Origin: Apilactobacillus kunkeei
GTDB lineage: Bacteria > Bacillota > Bacilli > Lactobacillales > Lactobacillaceae
NCBI RefSeq assembly: GCF_005930975.1
Contig: NZ_VBSE01000032.1
Location: 1 to 51,821, forward strand
DNA length: 51,821 bases
Reading direction: 5' to 3'
Positions 17,431 through 28,874 of the stretch are shown piece after piece (the stretch's first letter is position 1; every line of letters starts with the position of its first letter). The notes below the pieces were generated by a model that saw only the letters and a program-made list of their open reading frames with translations, made no database searches and was not told the origin of the DNA. The position numbers and the translations under genes were made by a program.

Positions 17431-18279
17431 TTGAGAACCGTAGAGAAAGCATGCGCCAAACTTAACCTAGGCTTGGATACACCGTATCGTCATAAAGACG
17501 GCAAAATTGAGTGGAATATGATAATGACTTCGGTTGAATTATCTGATTACGTCGAAATTATTACCGAAAAGGGAAACGGGATTTCTGTTCACTGTAATCG
17601 TGTGTTTTTACCACAAGATCATCGCAACTTAGCATATCAAGCAGCATTTCTACTTAAAAAGAAATTTGGAATCCAACAAAAAGTGGATATCCATATCAGA
17701 AAGAATATTCCTGTTGCTGCTGGAATGGGTGGTGGATCATCTGATGCAGCAGCTGTTATTCGGGGCCTTAATCGTCTCTGGAATCTACATATGACCGATC
17801 AAGAAATGGCAACGTTCGGATTGCAACTTGATTCAGATGTTCCCTACTGTGTATATAGCCAAACCGCCATGGTTACTGGTAAAGGTGATAACATTGAGTT
17901 AATGCCAAAACTGCCAAAAATGTATTTTGTGGTTGTGAAACCAAAGGTTAGTGTTTCAACACCCGAAATCTTAAACAAGATTGATTACGATAAATTAGAA
18001 CATGTGAATGTTAACGAATTGGCAGAAGCGGTTGAAACGCAAGACTATGATCAAATCGTTTCTCACATGGGAAATGTGCTGGAACCATTGTCTTCAAAGC
18101 ATCATAGTGAGATTAAAAAAATTAAAGAAAAATTCGAGAAATACGGTGCTGACAGTGCCCAAATGAGTGGAACTGGACCGACTGTTTTTGGAATTTGTAG
18201 GACAGAAAGCCAAGCAAAGCACATTTTTAATAGCATTCGTGGTTTTTGTTCTGAAGTATATATTGTAAGACCTGTCTAA
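17431..18279 (+). CDS. ispE: 4-diphosphocytidyl-2-C-methyl-D-erythritol kinase (IspE-like GHMP kinase)
   Basis: A 282-residue GHMP kinase of the IspE family, which phosphorylates CDP-methylerythritol in the MEP pathway. The N-terminal KACAKLNLGLDTPYRHKDG, the ATP-binding PVAAGMGGGSSDAAAV and the C-terminal MSGTGPTVFGI are present, so the kinase looks intact. It starts at TTG with GGGGGTGTGA upstream. The host also encodes HMG-CoA reductase, so isoprenoids probably come from mevalonate and this enzyme is an orphan of the MEP pathway, as is known for lactobacilli. Its real substrate is therefore uncertain. The position between veg and purR is ancestral. Confidence 0.93.
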   Translation: MRTVEKACAKLNLGLDTPYRHKDGKIEWNMIMTSVELSDYVEIITEKGNGISVHCNRVFLPQDHRNLAYQAAFLLKKKFGIQQKVDIHIRKNIPVAAGMGGGSSDAAAVIRGLNRLWNLHMTDQEMATFGLQLDSDVPYCVYSQTAMVTGKGDNIELMPKLPKMYFVVVKPKVSVSTPEILNKIDYDKLEHVNVNELAEAVETQDYDQIVSHMGNVLEPLSSKHHSEIKKIKEKFEKYGADSAQMSGTGPTVFGICRTESQAKHIFNSIRGFCSEVYIVRPV

Positions 18280-18320
18280 AAAATATCCGTTTAGTTGAAA
18301 CCCTAAACGGATATTTTTTT
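18278..18320 (+). terminator. ispE terminator
   Basis: AAATATCCGTTTAG pairs with CTAAACGGATATTT around an eight-base loop and is followed by Ts. It separates ispE from the separately promoted purR. Confidence 0.85.
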
Positions 18321-18344
18321 ATTATTTTGTTTAAAAAGTATCTT

Positions 18345-18357
18345 AAATCCGAACATT
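18345..18357 (+). promoter_or_regulatory. PurBox, PurR binding site upstream of purR
   Basis: AAATCCGAACATT matches the Gram-positive PurBox consensus AWWWCCGAACWWT at all positions. It lies 44 bases before purR and just upstream of a TAAAAT -10-like element (18362-18367), suggesting that PurR controls its own gene. Confidence 0.75.
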
Positions 18358-18400
18358 ATGATAAAATTTAGATGTAGTTTTTACTTAATGAGGTGAAAGA

Positions 18401-19246
18401 ATGAAAGCAAAGCGTAGTGCGCGTCTAGTAGATATGACTCGCTACTTAATGGAGAATCCTAATACGGTAGTACCATTGACTTTTTTTGCAAATCGTTATG
18501 ATTCTGCTAAGTCATCTATTAGTGAAGACCTAACCATTTTACGAAAAACATTTATGGAAACAGGAACTGGTGTATTAGAAACCATTCCCGGTGCCGCTGG
18601 TGGAAGTATGTTTATGCCCGGCATTCAAAAACAAGAAGCTAGTCAATTTATTGACGAAGTTCAATCAGCATTGGCTGACAATTCAAGAGTTTTACCTGGT
18701 GGATACGTATACATGAACGACCTACTTAATCGTCCATCAATTTTGAGACAAATTGGTCGAATTATCGCAACATTATATAGTGACAAGAAGATTGATGCTG
18801 TATTAACTGTTGCCACTAAGGGTATTCCGGTTGCACAAAGTGTTGCAACCCTATTAAACGTTCCGTTCGTAATTGCTAGACATGATTCTAGAATTACAGA
18901 TGGTTCAACTATCAGTGTGAACTATATTTCTGGTTCTCAAAAGAGAATCGAAAAGATGGTTCTATCAAAACGTAGTTTACCTGCTAATTCCAACGTATTA
19001 ATCGTAGATGATTTCCTACGTGGTGGGGGATCAGCCGATGGACTATGTAGTTTAATCAAAGAATTTGATAGTGAAGTAGCCGGAATTGCATTCGTTGCCG
19101 AACGTGACTATGAGGGTCAACGTAAGATTAGTGAAGACGATTATACTTCATTGTTCAGGATTGATACTAATAATGGTGATATTAAAGTTGATTTAGGTAA
19201 CTTTACTTATGATAACTTTAGTGACGTCACCAAGGAGGAAGAATAA
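18401..19246 (+). CDS. purR: Purine operon regulator PurR
   Basis: A 281-residue regulator with an N-terminal winged-helix domain (about 1-75; [20 protein letters not shown]) and a phosphoribosyltransferase-like domain with the PRPP loop [16 protein letters not shown] near 200-215. PRPP signals low purines and releases or alters DNA binding. In Bacillus it represses pur genes, and in Lactococcus it activates them. The PurBox before its own promoter supports autoregulation. It shares TAATG with glmU, so PurR, GlmU and perhaps Prs are produced from one transcript. AGGTGA precedes the ATG. Confidence 0.97.
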   Translation: MKAKRSARLVDMTRYLMENPNTVVPLTFFANRYDSAKSSISEDLTILRKTFMETGTGVLETIPGAAGGSMFMPGIQKQEASQFIDEVQSALADNSRVLPGGYVYMNDLLNRPSILRQIGRIIATLYSDKKIDAVLTVATKGIPVAQSVATLLNVPFVIARHDSRITDGSTISVNYISGSQKRIEKMVLSKRSLPANSNVLIVDDFLRGGGSADGLCSLIKEFDSEVAGIAFVAERDYEGQRKISEDDYTSLFRIDTNNGDIKVDLGNFTYDNFSDVTKEEE

Positions 19247-20619
19247 TGACGACTAGAAATACAATTATTTTAGCTGCCGGTAAAGGTACGCGAATGAAGT
19301 CAAAACTATACAAAGTTTTGCATCGAGTTTGTGGTCGTACAATGGTTGATTGTGTATTAACACAAGTTGAAAAAATTCATATGGATAACATTGTTACTGT
19401 TGTTGGTTTTGGTGCCGAAGATGTTAAAAACCAATTAGGTGATAGAAGCCAATATGCACTACAAGAAAAGCAACTAGGAACAGGAGATGCGGTTAAAAAG
19501 ACTGCTGATATTCTAGAAGGCGTTAACGGATCAACTATGGTTGTTAGTGGAGACACTCCATTATTTACAGCTGAAACTTTTGATAACTTGTTTACTCAAC
19601 ATGAAGAAAGTGGTGCGGTTGCGACCGTGTTAACTTCAAAAGCACCTAACCCATTTGGTTATGGTCGTGTTGTTAGAGATGACAAGGGAAATGTTAACAA
19701 GATTGTTGAACAAAAGGATGCGTCAGTTGCCGAACAAAACATTGATGAGATTAATACTGGTGTTTATGTTTTTGATAACCATGAATTATTCGAAGCCTTA
19801 AAGAAGGTTAAAAACGACAACGCTCAAGGTGAATACTATTTACCAGATGTTATTGGTATCTTCAAAGAAGAAGGTAAGAACGTTGGTGCTTACCAAATGA
19901 AAAACTTTGATGAATCAATGGGGGTAAACGATCGTATTGCACTGTCAAAAGCTAACCAAGTGATGCAACAACGAATTAACGAATACCACATGGCAAATGG
20001 TGTGACTATGCCAAATCCTAATGACACATACATCGACTTTGGCGTTGAAATTGGTCAAGACACAATCGTAGAACCTGGTGTTCATATTAGTGGTCATACT
20101 AAGATTGGTAACGATTGTAAGATTGGTTCTAACTCAGAAATTAGAGATTGTATCATTCATGACAATGTTACTGTGACATCATCATTACTTGAAGAATCAG
20201 AAATGATGAAAGGTTCCAATATTGGGCCATACTCACACCTTCGTCCTGAAGCTAAAATTGGTGAAAACGTTCACCTTGGAAACTTCGTCGAAGTTAAGAA
20301 AGCCCAAATTGATGAAGGTACTAAGGTTGGTCACCTAACATACGTTGGTAACGCTCATTTAGGCAAGAATATCAACGTTGGCTGTGGTGTTATCTTTGCT
20401 AATTATGATGGTAAGAACAAACATAATACTGAAGTGGGCGACAATTCATTTATCGGAAGCAATGCTAACTTAATTGCTCCATTACACATTGATGACCACA
20501 CATTTATTGCTGCTGGTTCTACTATCACTGATGATGTAAAACAATATGATATGGCGATTGCTAGACAACGTCAAACCAACAAACCAGGATATTTCAAAAA
20601 GCTTCCATATGCTGATTAA
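19246..20619 (+). CDS. glmU: Bifunctional UDP-GlcNAc pyrophosphorylase / glucosamine-1-phosphate acetyltransferase
   Basis: A 457-residue two-domain enzyme that makes UDP-GlcNAc for peptidoglycan and teichoic acids. The N-terminal nucleotidyltransferase starts with [19 protein letters not shown] and has the [10 protein letters not shown] block. The C-terminal half is a left-handed beta-helix of hexapeptide repeats ([13 protein letters not shown] and following) with the acetyltransferase [12 protein letters not shown] and [10 protein letters not shown] motifs. Length is typical. Translation starts within the purR stop (TAATG), with AAGGAGGAAG in the end of purR. Confidence 0.97.
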   Translation: MTTRNTIILAAGKGTRMKSKLYKVLHRVCGRTMVDCVLTQVEKIHMDNIVTVVGFGAEDVKNQLGDRSQYALQEKQLGTGDAVKKTADILEGVNGSTMVVSGDTPLFTAETFDNLFTQHEESGAVATVLTSKAPNPFGYGRVVRDDKGNVNKIVEQKDASVAEQNIDEINTGVYVFDNHELFEALKKVKNDNAQGEYYLPDVIGIFKEEGKNVGAYQMKNFDESMGVNDRIALSKANQVMQQRINEYHMANGVTMPNPNDTYIDFGVEIGQDTIVEPGVHISGHTKIGNDCKIGSNSEIRDCIIHDNVTVTSSLLEESEMMKGSNIGPYSHLRPEAKIGENVHLGNFVEVKKAQIDEGTKVGHLTYVGNAHLGKNINVGCGVIFANYDGKNKHNTEVGDNSFIGSNANLIAPLHIDDHTFIAAGSTITDDVKQYDMAIARQRQTNKPGYFKKLPYAD

Positions 20620-20752
20620 GAGATAGTCCAATGATATTTTATTTATTATTTGTATAATTTTTGAATGAAAAATTATTGATTATAGTGTAAAATTAACTGT
20701 GAATTAAGAATATAGTTACGAATTATAGAATTTATTGTTAGGTGGAGGACTT

Positions 20753-21733
20753 ATGGCTGAAAGATATTCTGATCCTAAATTGAAGATTTTCGCTTTAAAC
20801 TCTAACATTCCTTTGGCAGAAAAAATTGCTGATCGTGTTGGTGTTGATTTAGGTGAAACATCCGTTGACAGATTTAGCGATGGCGAAATTAGAATTAACA
20901 TTGAAGAAAGTATCCGTGGGGATAATTGTTATATCATTCAATCTACATCAGCTCCCGTTAATGATAATTTAATGGAATTAATGATTATGATTGATGCTCT
21001 TAGACGTGCAAGTGCTAAGACAATTAATGTGGTAATCCCATATTATGGTTACGCTAGACAAGACCGTAAGGCTCGTTCTAGAGAACCAATTACTGCAAAG
21101 CTAGTTGCTAACATGCTAGAAACTGCTGGAATTGACCGTGTAGTTGCGTTGGATTTACATGCTGCTCAAATTCAAGGTTTCTTTGATGTTCCAGTAGATC
21201 ATATGATGGGTGCACCATTATTAGCTGATCACTTTATTAACCACGGCTGGGACTCAAACGCAGTCGTAGTTTCACCTGACCATGGTGGTGTAGTTCGTGC
21301 CCGTGCATTGGCCGAATTTCTAAAAGCACCAATTGCCATTATCGACAAGCGTCGTCCTAAGGCAAATGTTGCTGAAATCATGAACATTATTGGTGATGTT
21401 AAAGGTAAGTCATGTTTGATGGTTGATGACATGATTGATACTGCTGGTACGATTACTTTAGGTGCTCAAGCATTGATGGATGCAGGGGCTAAAGAAGTAT
21501 ACGCATGTTGTACACACCCTGTATTATCAGGACCTGCAATTGATCGTATTCAACAATCACCAATTAAGAAGCTAGTTGTTACTGATACAATTCGCTTACC
21601 TAAAGAAAAGCAAATTGATAAGATTGAACAAATTTCAGTTGCTCCATTAATTGGGGACGCAATTAAGCGTATTAACGAAGATCGTGCCGTTAGTCCATTA
21701 TTCAGCAACCGTTTCAGAAGTAACGCAGAATAA
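20753..21733 (+). CDS. prs: Ribose-phosphate pyrophosphokinase
   Basis: A 326-residue PRPP synthetase that feeds purine, pyrimidine, NAD, His and Trp synthesis. Visible are the N-terminal [14 protein letters not shown] segment, [17 protein letters not shown] (ATP and metal site), the [15 protein letters not shown] loop and the PRPP-binding [14 protein letters not shown]. The ATG at 20753 follows GGTGGAGG; an in-frame TTG 18 bases upstream overlaps that site and is not used. The 133-base gap after glmU is AT-rich with TATAAT at 20653, so it may have its own promoter. Its stop overlaps the next start. Confidence 0.97.
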   Translation: MAERYSDPKLKIFALNSNIPLAEKIADRVGVDLGETSVDRFSDGEIRINIEESIRGDNCYIIQSTSAPVNDNLMELMIMIDALRRASAKTINVVIPYYGYARQDRKARSREPITAKLVANMLETAGIDRVVALDLHAAQIQGFFDVPVDHMMGAPLLADHFINHGWDSNAVVVSPDHGGVVRARALAEFLKAPIAIIDKRRPKANVAEIMNIIGDVKGKSCLMVDDMIDTAGTITLGAQALMDAGAKEVYACCTHPVLSGPAIDRIQQSPIKKLVVTDTIRLPKEKQIDKIEQISVAPLIGDAIKRINEDRAVSPLFSNRFRSNAE

Positions 21734-22083
21734 TGAATAAGCCAAAAAGATTAGGACTGATAATAGCGTTAGCTGGAATTGTCATTGCTTCATTAGCAAT
21801 GATGTTTAAAGTTAATGCTATTACGATTAGTAACTACCTATTTTTGATAGGGTTATTAGTCATAGTAATTGGTTTGATTGGAGTATTATCCAAGGGACAT
21901 CTTTTCACTGGATGGCGAATTTTTCACCGCAAGGGTGATAATGAGCGCTTTGAAAATGAAAAGATTCCTGCTAATAAAATTGGTGGCATGAAAAATGCAA
22001 AAATTGTGGTACGTCCATTTGCACAGTTAATGTTAATAATTGGAATTATCTGGATTGTGTTTGCAATCATTATCACACTATAA
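21733..22083 (+). CDS. Small membrane protein, unknown function
   Basis: A 116-residue protein with three predicted membrane helices: about 8-26 (GLIIALAGIVIASLAMMFK), 35-54 (YLFLIGLLVIVIGLIGVL) and 97-115 (LMLIIGIIWIVFAIIITL). A basic, charged loop of about 40 residues lies between the second and third. The layout recalls DUF3899-type proteins, but I cannot confirm the family. The start overlaps the prs stop by one base, so it is translationally coupled to prs. A terminator follows directly. Confidence 0.8.
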   Translation: MNKPKRLGLIIALAGIVIASLAMMFKVNAITISNYLFLIGLLVIVIGLIGVLSKGHLFTGWRIFHRKGDNERFENEKIPANKIGGMKNAKIVVRPFAQLMLIIGIIWIVFAIIITL

Positions 22084-22117
22084 AAAAAGAACTCACTTCA
22101 TTGAAGTGAGTTCTTTT
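22083..22117. terminator. Bidirectional terminator
   Basis: AAAAAGAACTCACTTC pairs with GAAGTGAGTTCTTTTT around a three-base loop. A- and T-runs on either side let it serve the small membrane protein gene on the plus strand and the converging HAD gene on the minus strand. Confidence 0.88.
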
Positions 22118-22131
22118 TGTTTGTCTTTGTT

Positions 22132-22944
22132 TTATTTTAAAGCAAAGTTTCTAATGGCATATGCAACACCGTTTTCTTTGTTTGTTTTAGTAACCTTGTT
22201 AGCAACTTTCTTTAAGTCGTCGGCAGCATTACCCATGGCAACACCAGTACCGGCATAGGTAACCATGCTAATGTCGTTTCCTTGATCACCGATAGCCATC
22301 ACGTTTTCAGCAGTTAGTCCTAAGCGAGTAGCAAGCTTACCTAAAGCAGCACCTTTAGATGCTTTTTGGTTAACGAATTCTATAAATACTGGTTCACTTC
22401 TAACCATTGTTAGGTGGTCTAAGAAGCTTTCTGGAATGTTTGAAATAGCCTTATCAATGATATTTGGATCAGCGATTAGCATTGCCTTAACAATTTCAGT
22501 TTCATCAGTGATTTCTTGTGGTTCACGAACACGAATTGGCATTCTTACAAGGTAACTTTCAGCCACACTGTAAGGGCTTATGTCACGGTTAGTGGTGTAG
22601 ATGTAGTCGGTAGTTTCGATTTGAAAGTTAGTGTTTAACTTGTGACTTAGTTTTTCTAGTCCAACGAAGTCGTTGTAATCTAAATCAAATTTTTCGATGA
22701 TGTTAGCATCTGCATCTTGCACTTGCGCACCGTTGAAAGTAATAGCGTATTCGTTGTTACCAGAAATGTTTAGTTTCTTTAGGTATGGTTTAACACCAGT
22801 CAAAGGACGACCAGTACATAGAACTACTTTGATGCCATTGTTTCTTGCTTCAGTAACAGCATCGATTGTTTCTTGAGCTAAAATGTTTTCTTCGTTTAAA
22901 AGGGTACCATCGATATCAATGGCGATTAATTTGATTTCACTCAT
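22132..22944 (-). CDS. Cof-type HAD-IIB phosphatase
   Basis: A 270-residue HAD superfamily IIB hydrolase, a cytosolic phosphatase of sugar phosphates or nucleotides. The four HAD motifs are present: IAIDIDGTLLN (nucleophile Asp), VLCTGRP, a Lys region (NQKASKGAAL) and MAIGDQGNDISM. The cap domain lies between about 85 and 185. The start is ATG with AAGGAGG upstream. It lies 13 bases after the HD-domain gene and is likely in one operon with it. The natural substrate cannot be named. Confidence 0.92.
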   Translation of the reverse strand: MSEIKLIAIDIDGTLLNEENILAQETIDAVTEARNNGIKVVLCTGRPLTGVKPYLKKLNISGNNEYAITFNGAQVQDADANIIEKFDLDYNDFVGLEKLSHKLNTNFQIETTDYIYTTNRDISPYSVAESYLVRMPIRVREPQEITDETEIVKAMLIADPNIIDKAISNIPESFLDHLTMVRSEPVFIEFVNQKASKGAALGKLATRLGLTAENVMAIGDQGNDISMVTYAGTGVAMGNAADDLKKVANKVTKTNKENGVAYAIRNFALK

Positions 22945-22957
22945 GGGGAAATCCTCC

Positions 22958-24304
22958 TTATTTAATTAATTCATCATTTTTAATGTGTTTTTGAAACTCT
23001 TGATAAACTGGTTCGAATAAATCGATGTCACTATCTTGAGATAACATTTCCTTAGGGAAGAAGAAGCGTTCGTCACCTAAGTGCTTACCTGTAACGGCAC
23101 TAACTAATTGAGAAATCTTGGATAGTTCAATCATTGTACCATCATTTCTCCTAAGTTCAATTTGTGTTGCATGATGTTTTTTGTTTGGATCATAAGCATC
23201 ATAAGGTAAATCAAAACTGTTGTTAACGGCCGTGTAGTAAGTGGTTTCAAATCCAGCTTCTTGAATCCATTTTTGCATGGTTGGAATCAATGATTCAGTT
23301 TCATTATTGTATTCTACAGATTTAAGTGGCTTTCTGTTAATAAAACGATCAGCTAAATCAGATAGAATCTTGTCATCTGAATCAATCCAGTTAATAAAGT
23401 AGGTGTTTAGGACACCATCATCTAGTTTCAAATAGTCATCGATAGTAAAGTCATTCTTAAAGAATGGCATTAATAGATGTGGAGTTAGACGGTCGTTTTT
23501 ATCCAATTGACTGGCCAGTTCCTTGGCTCTTTGAAGTAGGTGACTTAGGATAACTTCCATTGAACGAGATACTGGATGGAAGTATACTTGCATGTACATT
23601 TGCAAACGAGAGATGATGTAGTCTTCAACGGCATGCATACCATTGATTTCAAAACATATACCACCTTCGTAAGGTCTCATCACACGTAAGATTCTGGTTA
23701 AGTCAAAGTTACCGTAGTTGGCGCCGGTATTGTACGCATCTCTTAACAAGTAGTCCATTCGATCAGCATCACATTGACTGGAAATCATTTGAACAACTTG
23801 TTGGTTTGGATAAGTGTGGTCGATTACGCTAGCAACTTCCTTTGGAAAACTAGGGCTAATCTTACTTAAAACTTGGTTAACTTCTGTCTTTTCAGAAGTT
23901 ATAATTTCTTGAGTGATAGCCTCGTGGTCGGTTCCGAAGATGTGTTCAAAGGTATGTGAATAGGCACCATGTCCAATGTCATGGAGCAATGCGGCACATA
24001 GTGCAACTAGCCTTTGAGAATCATCCCAAAGGCCATCGCCGTCTTCTTTACTAGGATAGTTTCTAAGGAAACCATCACAGATGCGACGGGTAATTTCGTA
24101 CACTCCTAAACTGTGGGTAAATCTTGAATGTTCTGCACCATGGAATGTGTATGAGGCAGGACCTAATTGTTTTATTCGTCTTAATCTTTGGAATTCTTTA
24201 GTATTAATCAAGTCTAAAATGACTTGGTGCTGTACGTAAATGTAGTTAAGAACCGGATCTCGAAAAACCTTTTCTCGAGGTAGTAGTTTTTCTTGGTATT
24301 CCAA
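22958..24304 (-). CDS. HD-domain phosphohydrolase, YwfO-like dNTPase
   Basis: A 448-residue HD-superfamily protein like B. subtilis YwfO and the Enterococcus EF1143 dNTP triphosphohydrolase, relatives of SAMHD1. Metal ligands lie in AEHSRFTHSLGVYEI and in ALLHDIGHGAYSHTFEH (the HD pair), with a later Asp in SSQCDADRMDYLLRD. The start is TTG with AAGGAGG upstream. It precedes the HAD phosphatase by 13 bases. By homology it balances dNTP pools; nucleotide specificity is inferred only. Confidence 0.92.
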   Translation of the reverse strand: MEYQEKLLPREKVFRDPVLNYIYVQHQVILDLINTKEFQRLRRIKQLGPASYTFHGAEHSRFTHSLGVYEITRRICDGFLRNYPSKEDGDGLWDDSQRLVALCAALLHDIGHGAYSHTFEHIFGTDHEAITQEIITSEKTEVNQVLSKISPSFPKEVASVIDHTYPNQQVVQMISSQCDADRMDYLLRDAYNTGANYGNFDLTRILRVMRPYEGGICFEINGMHAVEDYIISRLQMYMQVYFHPVSRSMEVILSHLLQRAKELASQLDKNDRLTPHLLMPFFKNDFTIDDYLKLDDGVLNTYFINWIDSDDKILSDLADRFINRKPLKSVEYNNETESLIPTMQKWIQEAGFETTYYTAVNNSFDLPYDAYDPNKKHHATQIELRRNDGTMIELSKISQLVSAVTGKHLGDERFFFPKEMLSQDSDIDLFEPVYQEFQKHIKNDELIK

Positions 24305-24467
24305 ATTCTTACCTCCTTACTATTGATATATAAGTTATTTATGCTTATTATAACAAAGTTTTAAATGAAATAATTAATTTTCCGACCATTAATTAATGCA
24401 TTTATGTAGATGTCCGTATATAATAATAGTTTGTGATATATGAAATGAGGGAAGGTGAGTCAGTGTG

Positions 24468-24908
24468 ATGGATAAAAATGAAAATGCTCAAAAAGTTGTT
24501 GTGAACTTAAAGACAACTATTTTTCAAGATGCAGAGCGCGAAGACTTTATATTTGAAGAAGTAGGTAGCCTAGTTCCAATGAACAATGGGCTATATCTTC
24601 GTTTCACTGAACATCAAGATAATCAATCAGTAGCAAATGTAACTTTAAAAATTACTGATGAACATGTTCAATTAACACGCCAAGCAAATGGTGGACATCA
24701 TTCTAGAATGATTTTTGATGAAAACAAAGATCACGACACAATTTACCAAACTGAGTATGGTCCAATAAAGATTTTGGTCAAAACAAAAGAGTTAAACTAC
24801 AATTATAATGAAGATATAATGAATGGTAAGCTTGAAATTGACTATGAATTACATTCTGGCGGAATGATTGTAGGAGAATACAATCTTACATTGCAATTTT
24901 CTGCCTAA
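24468..24908 (+). CDS. DUF1934 family protein (YwiB-like)
   Basis: A 146-residue protein with the DUF1934 beta-barrel profile of B. subtilis YwiB: VVVNLKTTIFQD, then FEEVGSLVPMNNGLYLRF, and YNEDIMNGKLEIDYEL near the end. Function is unknown; the fold is calycin-like. The start could be this ATG or a GTG directly before it, since GAAGGTGAG fits both. It lies 43 bases before rpoE in the same direction, with a TATAAT at 24419-24424 as the likely -10. Confidence 0.88.
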   Translation: MDKNENAQKVVVNLKTTIFQDAEREDFIFEEVGSLVPMNNGLYLRFTEHQDNQSVANVTLKITDEHVQLTRQANGGHHSRMIFDENKDHDTIYQTEYGPIKILVKTKELNYNYNEDIMNGKLEIDYELHSGGMIVGEYNLTLQFSA

Positions 24909-24951
24909 AAAGGTATGATATTAATAGTATTTTGAAAGGACGTGCACCGAT

Positions 24952-25533
24952 TTGAAATTACAAGCCTTAGAAGGTAAAGACAAAAAAGAATTATCAATGG
25001 TCGAAGTTGCTCATGCAATTCTTTCTGAACGTGGGGAAGTAATGGCCTTTGCTGATATCGCCAACGAAATCCAAAAATATTTGGGTGATTCTGATGAAGA
25101 AATTCGTAAACGATTGGTACAGTTCTACACAGATATGAACGTTGATGGTAGTTTTATTTCTTTAGGTGATAATCTTTGGGGACTAAGAACTTGGTATCCA
25201 TATGATTCAATCGATGAAGCTACAGTTCATCCTGAAGACGAAGATATCGATCGTCCTAGAAAGAAAAAGCGTCGTAAGGTTAACGCATTCTTAGCTGATG
25301 CTTCTGACGATGATGATGTTATCGATTACGATGATGATGATCCAGAAGACCAAGACGACGAATTTGAAGATGCCGAGGAAGGTGTCGACGAAACCGACAA
25401 GTATCACAAAGATTTAGATGAAATTGACGAAGAGAACGATGTTGACGACGATAACATTCCTGATGGTATCGAAGGTGAATTGTCAGAATTAAATGATGAT
25501 GACGATGACATCGATGATGATTCTAAAGATTAA
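24952..25533 (+). CDS. rpoE: RNA polymerase delta subunit
   Basis: A 193-residue delta subunit, a Gram-positive polymerase accessory factor that speeds recycling and lowers non-specific binding. The N-terminal HARE-HTH domain (about 1-90) contains SMVEVAHAILSERGEVMAFA and LWGLRTWYP. A basic RKKKRRK patch at about 104-110 follows, and the rest is an Asp/Glu-rich disordered tail. It starts at TTG with GAAAGGACG upstream. HelD, whose recycling activity works with delta in Bacillus, is also in this window. pyrG follows, as usual in Firmicutes. Confidence 0.97.
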   Translation: MKLQALEGKDKKELSMVEVAHAILSERGEVMAFADIANEIQKYLGDSDEEIRKRLVQFYTDMNVDGSFISLGDNLWGLRTWYPYDSIDEATVHPEDEDIDRPRKKKRRKVNAFLADASDDDDVIDYDDDDPEDQDDEFEDAEEGVDETDKYHKDLDEIDEENDVDDDNIPDGIEGELSELNDDDDDIDDDSKD

Positions 25534-25561
25534 TTTTTCCTAGAAATAATAATTATATTTC

Positions 25562-25597
25562 TTGACTATAAACCTAGAACAATGTAATATTATTTTT

Positions 25598-25601
<4 letters not shown>
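25562..25601 (+). promoter_or_regulatory. pyrG promoter with GGGC start site
   Basis: TTGACT (25562-25567) and TAATAT (25585-25590) are 17 bases apart. The likely transcript start is GGGCTCC at 25598. Starting with GGGC is the hallmark of pyrG genes whose polymerase adds extra G residues when CTP is scarce. Confidence 0.85.
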
Positions 25602-27338
<1,737 letters not shown>

Positions 27339-27350
27339 TATGTTTTAAAG

Positions 27351-27383
27351 AAAAGACCAGAAAAATTTCTGGTCTTTTTTTTG
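27351..27383 (+). terminator. pyrG terminator
   Basis: AAAAGACCAGAA pairs with TTCTGGTCTTTT around a short loop and is followed by Ts, 13 bases after the pyrG stop. Confidence 0.85.
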
Positions 27384-27497
27384 TTTTTATTAAATGTGTG
27401 TTTAATTTAGCCGAAACTATTGTATTTTTAATATTTATTATTTAATATTGTTATTGTTCACTATTATTAGTGAAACTGTAAGCGAGGAATTTAAATA

Positions 27498-28772
27498 ATG
27501 AATAAAATGATAATAAAGGGTGGCCACCGTCTATCTGGTAATGTGACCATTGGTGGAGCTAAGAATAGTACTGTTGCATTAATCCCAGCTGCTATTTTAG
27601 CTGACACACCAGTGCAATTCGACATGGTACCAAATATCTTAGATGTTCATAATCTAATGGTGATTTTGGAATCAATGAATGTATCATCAGATTTTGCCGA
27701 TGGAATATTAAATGTCGACCCAACAACAATAAATGAAAGTGCCTTACCAAGTAAGGCGATTAAAAGTTTAAGAGCATCATATTACTTCATGGGAGCGTTA
27801 TTAGGACGCTTTGGTCGTGCTAAGATTACTTTCCCAGGTGGAGATAACATCGGTCCTAGACCAATTGACCAACACATTAAGGCTTTTGAAGCAATGGGAG
27901 CAAGGGTTGAAAATGATGGGGATGAAATCATCATCACAACCGACGAAGATGGTTTACACGGAGCACAAATCTTTTTAGATGTTGTGTCAGTGGGGGCAAC
28001 CATCAATGCCATTTTAGCTGCAGTTAAAGCAAAGGGTTCAACTGTAATCAGAAATGCTGCCAAAGAACCTGAAATTATCGATGTTGTTACATTCTTGAAC
28101 AACATGGGGGCAAAGGTTAGAGGTGCAGGTACAGATGTGATTAGAATCGAAGGAGTTGAATCACTTCGTGCTAAAAATACTCACATCATTATCCCAGATC
28201 GAATCGAAGCGGGTACATACCTATCCATGGCTGCTGCCTACGGTGACGGTGTGAAAATTCAAAACGTGATTCCAGAACATTTGGAATCATTTATTGCAAA
28301 ACTTCAAGAAATGGGTATTGATCTACAAATTAACGAAGATAGTATCTACGTTCCCAAGACAGAAGAACTTAACAACATCGAAATTAAGACAATGCCATAT
28401 CCTGGATTTGCCACTGATTTACAACAACCAATTACGCCACTACTACTAATGGCTGCTGGTGATAGTACAATCATTGACACTATTTATCCAAAGAGAACTA
28501 AGCACATTTCCGAATTAAAGAAGATGGGTGCCAAGATTAGATATGATGAAGGAAACGGTACCATCATCGTGAGTCATACTGATGGTCTTGTTGGTTCAAA
28601 AATTGAAGCAGGTGAAATCCGTGCTGGAGCATCAGAAATGATTGCTGGTTTGATGGCTCAAGGAACTACTGTGATTGATAACGCAGACAACATTTTACGT
28701 GGCTATGATAATATTATTGACAAGCTAACTAATCTACATGCTGTCGTTGAATTAGTTAATGACGAAAGTTAA
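27498..28772 (+). CDS. murA: UDP-N-acetylglucosamine 1-carboxyvinyltransferase with Asp at the catalytic Cys position
   Basis: A 424-residue MurA, the enzyme that transfers enolpyruvate to UDP-GlcNAc as the first committed peptidoglycan step. Family segments are [19 protein letters not shown], the active-site loop, [17 protein letters not shown] and [15 protein letters not shown]. The loop reads [14 protein letters not shown], so Asp116 stands where fosfomycin-sensitive enzymes have Cys (E. coli Cys115). The codon GAT is unambiguous. Such Cys-to-Asp enzymes are active but not inactivated by fosfomycin in other bacteria. A second murA may exist elsewhere. The gene lies between pyrG and rpmE2; a weak GCGAGG precedes the ATG. 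Confidence 0.95.
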   Translation: MNKMIIKGGHRLSGNVTIGGAKNSTVALIPAAILADTPVQFDMVPNILDVHNLMVILESMNVSSDFADGILNVDPTTINESALPSKAIKSLRASYYFMGALLGRFGRAKITFPGGDNIGPRPIDQHIKAFEAMGARVENDGDEIIITTDEDGLHGAQIFLDVVSVGATINAILAAVKAKGSTVIRNAAKEPEIIDVVTFLNNMGAKVRGAGTDVIRIEGVESLRAKNTHIIIPDRIEAGTYLSMAAAYGDGVKIQNVIPEHLESFIAKLQEMGIDLQINEDSIYVPKTEELNNIEIKTMPYPGFATDLQQPITPLLLMAAGDSTIIDTIYPKRTKHISELKKMGAKIRYDEGNGTIIVSHTDGLVGSKIEAGEIRAGASEMIAGLMAQGTTVIDNADNILRGYDNIIDKLTNLHAVVELVNDES

Positions 28773-28806
28773 TTTTCGTGTTGAATTAACTTCTATTTAG
28801 TGTTAC

Positions 28807-28812
28807 TATAAT
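28807..28812 (+). promoter_or_regulatory. -10 element of the rpmE2 promoter
   Basis: A consensus TATAAT lies 63 bases before rpmE2. A -35 is not certain (TTAACT 15 bases upstream). The transcript would have a leader of about 55 bases, long enough for autoregulation by L31, but no defined leader motif is recognised. Confidence 0.5.
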
Positions 28813-28874
28813 CAAGTCGACTAAACGATAATCTCTGAATCAACATATGATACAGGGCAAAGGAGCGATTTATA

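Noticed and set aside
25255-25530. Low-complexity GAT/GAC repeats in rpoE
   Set aside because: This is the acidic tail expected of the delta subunit.
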